Below the pieces are notes generated by a model. It was not told the origin of the DNA, made no database searches, and saw only the letters and a list, made by a program, of their open reading frames with translations. From NCBI GenBank assembly GCA_036272055.1, contig DATAZL010000133.1, positions 186,001-250,000 of the forward strand: a stretch of DNA of 64,000 nucleotides. Direction: 5' to 3'. Below, piece by piece: positions 35,037-43,636 of the stretch. The stretch comes from DASZVB01 sp036272055. GTDB lineage: Bacteria; Myxococcota_A; Polyangia; Polyangiales; Polyangiaceae. The position numbers and the translations under genes were made by a program. Positions within the stretch are counted from its first letter, which is position 1; each line of letters starts with the position of its first letter.

Positions 35037-35423
35037 CTATGGGCCGAGAGCCCGTTCCCGCTCCTCGATTTCCGCGAGCTCCCGGTCCTCGAAGACGCGC
35101 GAGCGGATCAGAAAGCAGACCCCCTCGGGCGCCTCCAGGGAAAATCCGCTGCCGCGGCCAGGCACGACGTCGAGCGTCAGGTGGGTGTGCTTCCAGAACT
35201 CGAACTGGTCGGCGCCCATGTAGAAGGGGCAGCCGTCCACCGTGCCGAGCAGCACGTCGCGCTCGCTCACACGAAATTCGCCCGCGGGAAAACACATTGG
35301 CGCGCTCCCGTCGCAGCACCCGCCGGACTGATGGAACATGAGCGGTCCGTGGTCGGCGACGAGCGATCGGATCAATGCGACCGCCTCGGTGGTCATATCA
35401 ACGCGCTGGACGGGAGCGCCCAT
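35037..35423 (-). CDS. DUF779 family protein
   Basis: 128 residues from the ATG at 35423 (a second ATG nine codons later is possible). It shows the family block FHQSGGCCDGSAPMCFPAGEF near 30-50 and HLTLDVVPGRGSGFSLEAPEGVCFLIRS near 81-108. DUF779 genes commonly follow NAD-dependent acetaldehyde/aldehyde dehydrogenase genes, and here the remnant of such a dehydrogenase ends two bases upstream; so this gene is a survivor of a former pair. The CC and nearby Cys suggest metal or redox chemistry, unproven. No signal peptide. Confidence 0.88.
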   Translation of the reverse strand: MGAPVQRVDMTTEAVALIRSLVADHGPLMFHQSGGCCDGSAPMCFPAGEFRVSERDVLLGTVDGCPFYMGADQFEFWKHTHLTLDVVPGRGSGFSLEAPEGVCFLIRSRVFEDRELAEIEERERALGP

Positions 35424-35425
35424 CT

Positions 35426-35580
35426 CTAGAAGAACCCCGTGGGCTTCGGGTCGTAGCTCACGAGCAGGTTCTTCGTCTGCTGGTAGTGATTCAGCATCAT
35501 GAGATGGTTCTCGCGGCCGATGCCGGAGTGCTTGTAGCCGCCGAACGCCGCGTGCGCCGGGTAGAGGTGCAGCGCGGCGT
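35426..35580 (-). pseudogene. 3' remnant of an aldehyde dehydrogenase gene
   Basis: The frame encodes HLYPAHAAFGGYKHSGIG, RENHLMMLNHYQQTKN and LLVSYDPKPTGFF, the C-terminal ~50 residues of an acetaldehyde dehydrogenase of the AcoD/ExaC type. The catalytic Cys and the whole nucleotide-binding part are missing. Homology stops at about 35575, and within ~15 bp a fragment of an unrelated alpha/beta hydrolase begins on the opposite strand, so a deletion or rearrangement breakpoint lies there. The DUF779 partner gene downstream is intact. Confidence 0.85.
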
Positions 35581-35582
35581 GC

Positions 35583-37420
35583 GGTCGCCTCGAGGCAAGC
35601 GACGGCACGAAGCTCCGCTACTTCACCGCCGGCTACGGCGACGAGACGGTGCTCGTCATTCCGGGCATCGAGGACGCGGTACTGAGCTTCGAGCACGTGC
35701 CGTGGTTCTGGGCCTGGCATTACCGCCCGCTCGCGGAGCGGGGGCGTCGCGTCGTGGTGCTCGGGCGTCCGCGCGGTCTCGGCGCTGGAATCTCCACCGA
35801 GGGTCTCGCGCGGACGTACGCAGACGTCATCGACCGACACCTCGGACCGGTGAACGTCGTCGGGATCAGCATGGGCGGGCTCATCGCTCAGCACCTCGCG
35901 GCGTCGCGACCGGAGCTCGTGCGGCGTCTCGCGCTGGCGGTCACCGCCACCGGCGTCGGCGCGGGCGGCATCAGCGAGGGCGAACGACTCGCGGCGCTCG
36001 CCGGAGAAGGCAGATGGCGCGCCTTCATGACGGAGTCGAACCGCATCTGCTTCACCGGTTTCCTGAGAGCCTTCGTCGTGCTGCTGTTGCTCCTGCTCCT
36101 GCCCTTCGAGTGGCTCTTGCGCGTCCTTCTGGTGGGTGGCACCCACGCCAGCGATTTCCGGATCTCGGCCGAGGCTTGCCGGCTCCACGACGGCACGGCG
36201 CTCCTCGAGTCCATCACCGTCCCGACGCTCGTGTGGGGCGCGAACGACGATTGCCTCTTCCCGCGCGAATCGCTGGAACGGATGGCCAGCGCCCTCCCGC
36301 GCGGCGAGCTCGCGATGACGGCCGGTGCGCACGCGGCGTTCCTTCAGGAGCGCTCGACGTTCCACGCGGCGCTGGACGCCTTCTTCGCCGCGGGCGACGT
36401 GCCGCGCGGCCGCGAGACCGACGTCGAGGTGGCGATCGTCGGCTCCGGCTTCTCCGGGCTCGGCATGGCGATCCGCCTGAAGCAGGAGGGCCGCGGCTCG
36501 TTCATGATCTTCGAGAAGGGCTCGTCGATCGGCGGCACGTGGCGCGACAACGACTACCCGGGCTGCGCCTGTGACGTGCCGTCACATCTCTACTCGTTCT
36601 CCTTCGAGCAGAACCCGTCTTGGACTCGACGGTTCGCGCCCCAGAGCGAGCTCCGGCAATACCTCGACGGTTGCGTGGAGAAGTACGGCCTCCGGCGGCA
36701 CATCAAGCTCGACGCCGAGGTGACGCGCGTCGAGTTCGACGACCGAGCCGCGCGCTGGACGGTGAGCCTCGCCGACGGCAACAGGACGACCGCGCGCCAC
36801 GTCGTGTTCGGCATCGGCGCCCTCAGTCGCCCCGCGTACCCGAAGCTCGACGGCATCGAACGCTTCGCGGGGCGCGCCTTTCACTCCGCGAGCTGGGACC
36901 ACTCGTACGACCTCGACGGCAAGCGCGTGGCCGTGGTCGGCACCGGCGCGAGCGCCATCCAGATCGTGCCTGGCGTAGCGCGTCGCGCGTCGAAGCTCAG
37001 CGTCTTCCAGCGCACACCGCCCTGGGTGCTCCCGAAGCCCGACCGCGCCATCTCGGGGCTGGAGCGGCGACTCTTCCGCGCGTCTTCGGCTCTACAGAAC
37101 CTCTACCGCTTCTACATCTACATTAGCCACGAGCTCCGCGCCTCGGCTTCGCCATTCATCCGGCGATCATGTACATCCCCCGTCTCATCGGGAAGCTCCA
37201 GATCCGCCGTCAGATCAGGGACCCCGAGCTTCGCCGTCGCGTCACGCCGGATTACATGCCGGGCTGCAAGCCGGGGTTCACCTTCGCGTTCCGTGCACGC
37301 GCCCGGGCGTTCAACGAGTCGTTGCTCGAGTTCGATCCGCCGCCTGTTCCCTCGCCGGCGCGGGACGACGCACGCGCCGCGCTCGCGCCGGAGCCGGCCG
37401 TCTCGCCACGTTTTACGTGA
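35583..37420 (+). pseudogene. Alpha/beta hydrolase fused to Baeyer-Villiger-type flavin monooxygenase, truncated and frameshifted
   Basis: The open frame starts without ATG/GTG (in-frame TAG at 35562) in the first strand of an alpha/beta hydrolase (GTKLRYFTAGYGDETVLVIPG), with nucleophile in GISMGG and His in GAHAAF. At ~36420 it runs on in frame into a flavin monooxygenase: FAD motif VGSGFSGLG, BVMO fingerprint FAGRAFHSASWDH, NADPH motif VGTGASAIQ. At ~37140 a GC duplication (CGCGC) shifts the frame; the other frame continues LGFAIHPAIMYIPRLIG and DPELRRRVTPDYMPGCKP, then loses homology and stops. The ~100 C-terminal BVMO residues are absent. A GTG at 36398 could start a separate monooxygenase. 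Confidence 0.75.
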
Positions 37421-37444
37421 CATATATTCACGTCACATAAAACG
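37409..37444. promoter_or_regulatory. AT-rich nested palindrome, probable operator/promoter
   Basis: Within GC-rich DNA, outer arms CGTTTTA (37409-37415) and TAAAACG (37438-37444) enclose a perfect inner dyad ACGTGA-N7-TCACGT (37415-37433) with spacer CATATAT; a CGTCACATA half-site repeats next to it. It lies 41 bp upstream of the carboxymuconolactone-decarboxylase-like gene. This form suits a TetR-type operator overlapping a promoter, but no TetR gene is in the window. Confidence 0.55.
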
Positions 37445-37484
37445 ATGGCATCCGGGTCCGTCCGGGCCTACCGTGCCAGCGCGA

Positions 37485-37878
37485 ATGGCGAACATCCCCT
37501 ATCCCGCGACCGCCAGTGACCACGAGCTCAACCTGATGCGCATGCTGTCACACAGCCCGCCGGCGCTCGAAGGGTTCCGGGGCCTCGGCGCGGCCATCCT
37601 CGGACGCCTCGCGCTGAGCCCTCGCCTGCGTGAGGTCGCGATCCTGCGTACGGGCATGCTCGGCGCGCAAGACGTCCTCGACGCGCCCAGCCGCGCGATC
37701 GTGAAACTCGCCGACGAGCTTCACGCCGGAGCGCGGGGGAAGCAAGGAGACCCTGGACGAGCTCGGTCGTCACGTGACCGAGCGAGAGATCGTCGAGGTC
37801 GTCACGACGCTCGGCTTCTACGGCATGGTCCGTCGCCTCCTCGAGACCCTCGCGATCGACCTGGAAGAAGCGACGTGA
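37485..37878 (+). pseudogene. Carboxymuconolactone decarboxylase (CMD/AhpD)-like gene, deleted and frameshifted
   Basis: Starts at an ATG as MANIPYPATASDHELNL and keeps CMD family sequence to LREVAILRTGMLGA. The next ~30 residues, where the family's conserved YE..QH segment should be, are missing, and the frame resumes at VLDAPSRAIVKLADELHAG. At a five-G run near 37735-37739 the frame shifts; with one G removed it continues GSKETLDELGRHVTEREIVEVVTTLGFYGMVRRLLETL to the TGA. With the conserved core gone the product cannot be a normal enzyme. The AT-rich palindrome upstream may be its former control site. Confidence 0.75.
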
Positions 37879-38004
37879 ACGCGATGTCGTCGCTGCACGG
37901 CCGCGTCGTGGCGTCGTTACTCCTTCTCGGGGGCGAGCCCGTGACCTGACCGGATCCCGCCTTCGGTATTGACCGGCGGGCTCCGCTTCGGCGAGCTTCG
38001 ACGG

Positions 38005-39012
38005 ATGGCCGAGGGCACGCTGTCGGCGCGGATGGTCCTTCGCGTCGTCGAATTCTGCAGGGCGCGCGGAATCGACGTCGACGCTCTGTGCGCGCAAGCG
38101 GGAGTCACCGTGGCCGCGCTGGCGGAGCCCGACGCGCGCGTCCCCTACGCGACCGCGATGCGCGTCGGTGAGCTCGCGCTCGTCGCGACCGGGGACGACG
38201 ATTTCGGCCTTCACCTCGCGATGGACGTGCGCGACGTCGGCAATTTCGACACCGCCACGTTGCTGCTCATGGCGAGCCCCACGGTGCGCGTCGCGCTGGA
38301 GCGCATGGTCGCCAACCAGCGCTACTGGGGCGACGGAGACCGCGCGGCACTCGTGCCGGAGCGAGCCGGCGTCGCGATCCGGTGGATCCTTCCGGGCGCG
38401 ACGGGCACGTACGCGCGGCACGGCGACGAGTGCGCCCTCGCCGAGGTGACGGTCGGGGTTCAGGTCATGACCGGCAAGCCCGTTCGCCCGCGGGTCGTGC
38501 GCTTCCGTCACGCGAAGCCGCGCTCGCTCGAGGCGCACGTGGCCATCTTCGGGTGTCCGCTCGAGTTCGACGCGATGAACACCGAGGCCGTCTTCGACGA
38601 CGCCGTCCTCGACACGCCGATGCAGCACGCGAACGACGTGTTCTGCGCGATCTTCGAGCAGCAGGTGGAGCGCGCGCTCGGACGCCTGCCCGCCGCGACG
38701 CGGACGTCCGCGTCGGTGCGAGCGGCGGTCCGCGGCGCCCTCGCCGGCGGCGGCTGTACCCTCGACGGCACGGCGCGCGCACTCGGCGTGAGCACGCGCA
38801 CGATGCAGCGCCGCTTGCAGACCGAGGGCACGTCGTTCGCGGAACTGGTGGACGCGCTGCGTCGCGAGATGGCCGTCGCGTATCTCGACCGTGGCTTGCC
38901 GATCCCCGAGGTGGCGTCGCTGCTCGGTTACGCGGACACGACGGCGTTCCACCATGCGTTCCGTCGCTGGACCGGGTCGAGCCCGTTACGGCGCGCGGCC
39001 GCCGAGGACTGA
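38005..39012 (+). CDS. AraC family transcriptional regulator (Arabinose_bd type)
   Basis: 335 residues from the ATG at 38005 (MAEGTLSARMVLRVVEFC); a TTG 36 bases upstream could add 12 residues. Sensor domain ~15-200 and C-terminal double HTH (ARALGVSTRTMQRRLQTEG; IPEVASLLGYADTTAFHHAFRRWTGSSPLRR). It follows the decayed hydrolase-monooxygenase and CMD genes; AraC proteins of this class often control such catabolic monooxygenase operons, so it may have outlived its targets. The CPBP protease gene starts 72 nt downstream on the same strand. Confidence 0.9.
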   Translation: MAEGTLSARMVLRVVEFCRARGIDVDALCAQAGVTVAALAEPDARVPYATAMRVGELALVATGDDDFGLHLAMDVRDVGNFDTATLLLMASPTVRVALERMVANQRYWGDGDRAALVPERAGVAIRWILPGATGTYARHGDECALAEVTVGVQVMTGKPVRPRVVRFRHAKPRSLEAHVAIFGCPLEFDAMNTEAVFDDAVLDTPMQHANDVFCAIFEQQVERALGRLPAATRTSASVRAAVRGALAGGGCTLDGTARALGVSTRTMQRRLQTEGTSFAELVDALRREMAVAYLDRGLPIPEVASLLGYADTTAFHHAFRRWTGSSPLRRAAAED

Positions 39013-39084
39013 TACCGCGCGCCGAAGTGCTGGGACCGGGCGCCAGGACGAAACTCCGGGGAGCGTCCGCGGTCGAACGTCCTC

Positions 39085-39867
39085 ATGCGAAACCTCGAAC
39101 GATCTTCGACCGACGACCTGATCCCGTTCTTCGCGCTCGCGTGCGGCATCACCTGGATGCTCGCGGCGCCCCTCGCCGCGGCATGGATGCACCACGACAC
39201 GCCGTCGTCCCTTTCCGTCTCTCTCGCGGGCCTCAGCGCCTTCGGACCGCTCTTCGCCGCGCTCGTGGTCGCAAGTCGACAGCGACGTCTCGGCGAGGTG
39301 TTCAGCCGCTGGCGAACCGGCCCCGCCTGGGTCGTGCTCGCGCTCTTCGCGCCGATGGCGGTGCACCTCGTCGCGGTCGCGCTCGCCCTCGCGCTCGGAG
39401 AAAGGCAGGTCACGTGGTTACACCCGCCCGCGACCGCGGAGCACGTCGCGGCGCTCGTCGTCTTTCCACTCGGCGAGGAGTTCGGCTGGCGCGGCTACGC
39501 CTATCCGCGGCTTGTCGACCGTCTCGGGGTCGTGAAGGGCGCGCTCGTCCTCGGCGTGGTGTGGGGCCTCTGGCACCTCGTCTACTCGGTCACGCCAGTG
39601 GCCGGGGCCTTCGACGTGCGCCTCTTCGCGATGGGCATGGTGGAGCTCCCTCTCTACTCGATCCTCATCGCGTGGGTCTTCGAGCGAGCGAACCGCAGCA
39701 TGGCCGTCGCGATCGCTTTTCACGCCGGCGCTCACCTCGATCACATCGAGCTCGCGCCGCTCGAGCAGACCTGGCTTCACGTCATGCATCTCATCGTCCT
39801 GGCCGTCCTCGCCGCGGTCGCGGCCGGCTCACTGGGCAAGACGGCGCGCGTCGCAGCCATCGCCTGA
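39085..39867 (+). CDS. CPBP family intramembrane metalloprotease
   Basis: 260 residues with about eight hydrophobic segments. The CPBP (Abi/CaaX protease) motifs are all present: EEFGWRGYAYP (motif 1, near 131-141), WGLWHLVY (motif 2, near 160-167) and AFHAGAH (near 212-218), which together bind the catalytic metal inside the membrane. Bacterial members process or sequester peptides, including bacteriocin-like ones, or act on membrane proteins; the target here is unknown. A second, smaller CPBP protein is encoded at 43.6 kb. Convergent with the GST gene. Confidence 0.9.
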   Translation: MRNLERSSTDDLIPFFALACGITWMLAAPLAAAWMHHDTPSSLSVSLAGLSAFGPLFAALVVASRQRRLGEVFSRWRTGPAWVVLALFAPMAVHLVAVALALALGERQVTWLHPPATAEHVAALVVFPLGEEFGWRGYAYPRLVDRLGVVKGALVLGVVWGLWHLVYSVTPVAGAFDVRLFAMGMVELPLYSILIAWVFERANRSMAVAIAFHAGAHLDHIELAPLEQTWLHVMHLIVLAVLAAVAAGSLGKTARVAAIA

Positions 39868-39887
39868 CGGTGCAAAGCCGGACCGCG

Positions 39888-40508
39888 TCAGGTGTCGAAG
39901 CGATACGTCGTTTGCCGGGCGGCGTTCCGCTCGGCAAACGACATGCAGAACGCCTTCAGATGCCGGTAAGGAACCGTCGACACGACGTTCCGGAACTCGA
40001 TGTGCCCGAGCAAGCAGAAGAGCGCGATCTCGAGGAAGCTCGCGTCGCGCTCGGCGGGGAGCCCTTGCAGCGCCTCGTCGAGGTGGGTGTCGAGCCAGGA
40101 GAGCATGTTCGTCATGGCCTGCCTGAGCTTCACCGGATGCCGATCGACGGGGTCCCCACCGGACAGACCGTCCACCACGAGCGTCACCTCGACGGCCATC
40201 GCCTGACTCACGAGCTCCTGCGCGTTGCTGGTCATGCGGGCGGTGTACGTCTCCGGCCACGCGACCTTCGCCGCGTTCGTCGTGCGCCGCTGAAGCTCGC
40301 GACAGATGGAGAGCGCGCCGAACCAGGCGCCATCCGGCGTCTCCAGCACCGGCACGCGCATCGCAGGGTTCCCCCCATAATCCGAAACGTCAGTGGAGAG
40401 CAGGTCCTTCAACGGCTTGAAAGAGCACTCGACCCCCAGCTCGATGGCGAGCATCCGAGTCACCCGCGTGAAGTGAGAGCTCGATCGTCCGACGATGGTG
40501 AGGGTCAT
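39888..40508 (-). CDS. Glutathione S-transferase family protein
   Basis: 206 residues. The thioredoxin-like domain begins MTLTIVGRSSSHFTRVTRM with the Ser-rich position typical for catalysis, then NPAMRVPVLETPDGAWFGALSICREL (cis-Pro and Ser-Ile binding residues near 53 and 67). The helical C-terminal domain runs from ~90. Cytoplasmic conjugation or isomerisation with glutathione is expected; the substrate is unknown. It is not adjacent to the second GST of this window (50.4 kb), which belongs to an apparent catabolic operon, and the two are not close in sequence. Confidence 0.88.
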   Translation of the reverse strand: MTLTIVGRSSSHFTRVTRMLAIELGVECSFKPLKDLLSTDVSDYGGNPAMRVPVLETPDGAWFGALSICRELQRRTTNAAKVAWPETYTARMTSNAQELVSQAMAVEVTLVVDGLSGGDPVDRHPVKLRQAMTNMLSWLDTHLDEALQGLPAERDASFLEIALFCLLGHIEFRNVVSTVPYRHLKAFCMSFAERNAARQTTYRFDT

Positions 40509-40743
40509 GGTTTACCACCGGCAACTCTACGCGATCCGGGCGACCCGAGTGCCACAATTGCCACTCCCCCCAGCCTACCGGGACGTTACGCTCGGACACG
40601 GGAGACGAATGGGCAAGTGAGTATTCAAGTTCTCATCGACGGAGTCGTGTGCCAGGTCACGGTGCTCGTGGCTCAGCTCGCCACGGCGGGTGGCGTTCGC
40701 GCGCCGCTCGCGCGGGTAGCAAACCAGGTCTTTCTCGGAAGCG

Positions 40744-41287
40744 GTGCTGCAGTACCTGAGCGACGGACGACTCGTCAGCCGGGCACAGGTACTCCAGCGC
40801 TTCCATCGCGACGATGCGGAGCTGGTGCGCGGCGTGCTGCATGACCTCACCGAGGGCGGGCTGGTGCTCCGGCTGGGAAGCGGGGCGCGCACCGCGTACC
40901 GCGCCGCGACGGGCGAAGAGCTCGCGTCCCTCGATCGCGAAGGAGCGAGCGACCGCCTCGACGAGCTCGTGTGGGCGCTCGTCTTCAGGGAGGGACCGCT
41001 CGATCGAGCAGCGCTCGGCGGCCTGGTGCGCGTCGACGGAGGGCCTCGTGGGCGGAAGCACCTATGCGTTCGACGTCTGGCCGGGGCACCCGCACGAAGC
41101 GGACGTTCTCGGGCTTCTCCGGGGGCTGCGTGCTCAGGTGGGCGCGCTACTCCAGCAGGTGCGGGCGTACAACACGTCCCATGCGCGCCCGCGCAGCTAC
41201 ACGGAGGTGACGTTCTACGGGGGTCAGTGGCTATTGGAACGAGAGGATGCGGAGGAGCTCGAATATGAGATCGAACAGGCTACTTAA
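40744..41287 (+). pseudogene. Winged-helix-like regulator, frameshifted
   Basis: From the GTG at 40744 the frame gives LSDGRLVSRAQVLQRFHRDD and ELVRGVLHDLTEGGLVLRLG, which looks like a winged helix, then VWALVFREGPLDRAALGGLVRVDG. At a GGG run (41041-41043) the sense frame moves; removing one G yields VDGGLVGGSTYAFDVWPG and on to an acidic C-terminus (EREDAEELEYEIEQAT) at 41287, about 180 residues in all. I cannot name the family. The sequence above 40744 is open in other frames but holds stops in this one, so the N-terminus may also be eroded. The single extra G could be a sequencing error. Confidence 0.55.
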
Positions 41288-41718
41288 TCTGACGGCGGTC
41301 GTCTGCGCAGCTGTCGTGGGGCCTCGAGTGCATCTGCGGCGTGTGTACCAGAGCGTGTGACGATGACGACGCTTGCGCCTCGCTCGCGGAGGGCACGACC
41401 TGCGTCGAGCGAAGCGGGTGCTCGGCGCCACGCGTCTGCGGAGACGGCACCACTGCGAACTCTGGCGCCGGCTCCGCCGAGCAAGCAACGAGCACTGGCG
41501 ATGCCGCTACGGACAACGCGCTGGTTCCCAGCGCGGGCGTGGTGTTCACGGTCACGCCGGCCGCGGGCGAGACGTGCACGACGACGAATCCTGTGCTGGC
41601 GATCCCCTCCGATCACGTCGCCTCCGTCCTCCAGGAGCTGAGCTGCAATCAGGCTACGGGTTGCCAGCCCGACGAATACCTCGTCTCGAATCGCTCTGCC
41701 GGCATGCTCGTCTCGTGA
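41265..41718 (+). pseudogene. Secreted Cys-rich protein, frameshifted after the signal peptide
   Basis: The ATG at 41265 (GGAGG nine bases upstream) starts MRSNRLLNLTAVVCAAVVG, a clear signal peptide, which then breaks at the GGGG of 41318-41321. Dropping one G joins it to LECICGVCTRACDDDDACAS and CVERSGCSAPRVCGDG, a short Cys-rich head like the one in the lipoprotein at 11.9 kb, followed by a Ser/Thr linker and VVFTVTPAAGETCTTTNPVL. It ends at 41718, but another frame continues with RDCSNFRDTTNLGDTGCVMS and LFENC to ~41870, which may be its lost C-terminus. Its start overlaps the preceding gene by 23 nt. Confidence 0.55.
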
Positions 41719-41858
41719 TTGCTCGAACTTCAGGGACACCACGAACCTCGGCGACACGGGATGCGTCATGTCGGGCAGGTTCCTGTTCGAGAACTGCACG
41801 GACCGAATGTCGACCAGGTCGGTCGTGATGCGGCGTGGATTTTGCTGCCTGCCGTTCG

Positions 41859-42605
41859 ATGATCGGACGACTTCTCGGTAGTACCGACCTCAAGCAGCTC
41901 GCGTCGTTCGTCACACCGGCATTTTTCGAGGTGATGCCGGCGAAACCGCTCTTTGCACAGGCAAAGCGACTCCGCGCGGCCAGCAAGGACGCCGGGGCGA
42001 TGCGCCACGCAGTGGCGCGACGGCAACCCCTGCTCGAGCAAGCGTCACTTCCCATCGTGCTCGGCTCGCGGGAACAGGCTCCCGCCGCGGGCGTCCCGAG
42101 CATGCCGGCCGAGCAGCGTGCGGAGGCCATCGTGACGCTCTATTTCCACGAGCTCCTGACCGACGGCCCCGTCTTGCTCGACCTCCGCAGCGAGGCGTTC
42201 ACGGCCGGTGCGGATCGTCTCTTCTGGCATCCATCGAGCTGGCTCGCTGCGTTCTCACCGGAATTCGTCGGGGCTCTGCGGCGGATCTATCGCGGGTTCT
42301 ACACGGCAAACGACGCGGAGTTCCGTGCCGGCCTCGACGAGCTGAACCTTCTCCCGGCCGAGGATCTCTTCCGGACACAGTTCGGCAGCGACGTGCACGC
42401 GGTCACGTTCCGTACGCAGCACTTCGTGTCCACGTTTCACGACGTGTTCGTCCGCTGCAAGGAGAAGGGAATTCGACTCCATCCGGACTTTCTTCCGCTC
42501 GGCATCGAGCTCGCGGCGCTCTACGAGCACGTCGAGAGCCTCGGCGTCAGCGTCGACGTCGCGAAATGTTTCGAACGCGCATCGAAAGTGAAGGCCGCTG
42601 CATGA
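41859..42605 (+). CDS. Protein of unknown function, first gene of a coupled trio
   Basis: 248 residues from the ATG at 41859 (MIGRLLGSTDLKQL); a GTG 24 bases upstream is the alternative. I do not recognise the family. The sequence looks helical and soluble: a basic N-terminal third (KPLFAQAKRLRAASKDAGAMRHAVARRQPLL), a Pro-rich turn, then VTLYFHELLTDGPVLLDLRSEAF and WHPSSWLAAFSPEFVGALRRIYRGFY. Its TGA overlaps the next start as ATGA, so it is translationally coupled to the NAD(P)-binding protein gene, which is in turn coupled to a CPBP-type membrane protein. The unit is most likely functional as a set. Confidence 0.75.
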   Translation: MIGRLLGSTDLKQLASFVTPAFFEVMPAKPLFAQAKRLRAASKDAGAMRHAVARRQPLLEQASLPIVLGSREQAPAAGVPSMPAEQRAEAIVTLYFHELLTDGPVLLDLRSEAFTAGADRLFWHPSSWLAAFSPEFVGALRRIYRGFYTANDAEFRAGLDELNLLPAEDLFRTQFGSDVHAVTFRTQHFVSTFHDVFVRCKEKGIRLHPDFLPLGIELAALYEHVESLGVSVDVAKCFERASKVKAAA

Positions 42606-43636
42606 CGGACACGTCGACTCATCCCACCGAACCGTCGCGGCCGGTGCACACCGTGCTCGTCGCGGGCGCCACTGGCTTCGTCGGCAAGCGGCTTCTCCAC
42701 GAGCTCGCGCGCGCCGGCTTCGCCGTGGTCGGCACCAGCCGGCACCCGGAAGAAGCGCGCGGCGCGTTTCCCGCCGTCGAGTTCCGCCGCATGGACGTCA
42801 CCGACGCTGCGTCCACGGTCGAGGCAATGAAGGGCTGCGACGCTGCGGTCTACCTAGTGCACAGCATGGCCGACGGTAAGGACTACGCAGACGTCGAGGC
42901 GACGTCGGCGACGGCATTCCGGGACGCTGCGACGCAGGCGCATCTGTCGCGCGTCGTGTACCTCGGTGGGATCCGTCCTCGCGGTAGCGTCTCACGGCAT
43001 CTGAAAAGCCGTCTGCACACCGGCGAGATCCTGCGCTCCGGCACGGTGCCGACCATCGAGCTCCAGGCGACGATGATCATCGGCGGCGGCGGCGAGAGCT
43101 GGCGCATGGTGCGCGATCTGGCCGCCCGGCTTCCGTTCATGTTGCTCCCAAGGTGGCTGGACAGTGAGAGCCAGCCCGTCGCGGTCGACGACGTCGTGCA
43201 CGCCATCGCGCACTGTCTCGGCCCCGAGATGTCGCAGATGACGAGCCATGTCTACACGTTGCCCGGCCCGGAGACGCTGGCGGCGCGGGAAATCTTGCGA
43301 AGAACGGCGCGCCTCCTCGGGTCGGATCCGAGGATGCTCCGGGTTCCGTTCGTCACGCCACGTCTCTCGAGCTACTGGATTCGCCTCGTGACGCGCGCCG
43401 ATCGCCACGTCGCGGTCGAGCTCGTGGAGGGCCTGCGGAGCGACATCGTCTCGACCGACGACGGCTTCTGGCGGCTCGTGCCCGACTATCGGCGAAGCTC
43501 GTTCGACGAAGCGGCGCGCCGCGCGCTCGGCGAAGAAGAGCGCGGGCTCTCATTCGGTGCACGCATGACGGAGCGGTTCCTGCGGTCGTTCCCCGGCTCT
43601 CGCAAGACGGGACGTCCCGCGCCGAGCGGCTCGTGA
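42602..43636 (+). CDS. NAD(P)-binding atypical SDR (NmrA-like)
   Basis: 344 residues from the ATG at 42602. Rossmann dinucleotide motif VLVAGATGFVGKRLL near 17-31, GTSRHPEEARG for the NADP-type phosphate pocket, VYLVHSMADGKDY around 93-105, and YLGGIRPRGSVSRHLKSR. It lacks the classical YxxxK catalytic pair in the usual place, as expected for atypical SDRs that reduce quinones or act as redox sensors. A ~150-residue C-terminal part follows. Coupled by 4-bp overlaps to the unknown gene upstream and to the CPBP-like gene downstream. Confidence 0.88.
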   Translation: MTDTSTHPTEPSRPVHTVLVAGATGFVGKRLLHELARAGFAVVGTSRHPEEARGAFPAVEFRRMDVTDAASTVEAMKGCDAAVYLVHSMADGKDYADVEATSATAFRDAATQAHLSRVVYLGGIRPRGSVSRHLKSRLHTGEILRSGTVPTIELQATMIIGGGGESWRMVRDLAARLPFMLLPRWLDSESQPVAVDDVVHAIAHCLGPEMSQMTSHVYTLPGPETLAAREILRRTARLLGSDPRMLRVPFVTPRLSSYWIRLVTRADRHVAVELVEGLRSDIVSTDDGFWRLVPDYRRSSFDEAARRALGEEERGLSFGARMTERFLRSFPGSRKTGRPAPSGS

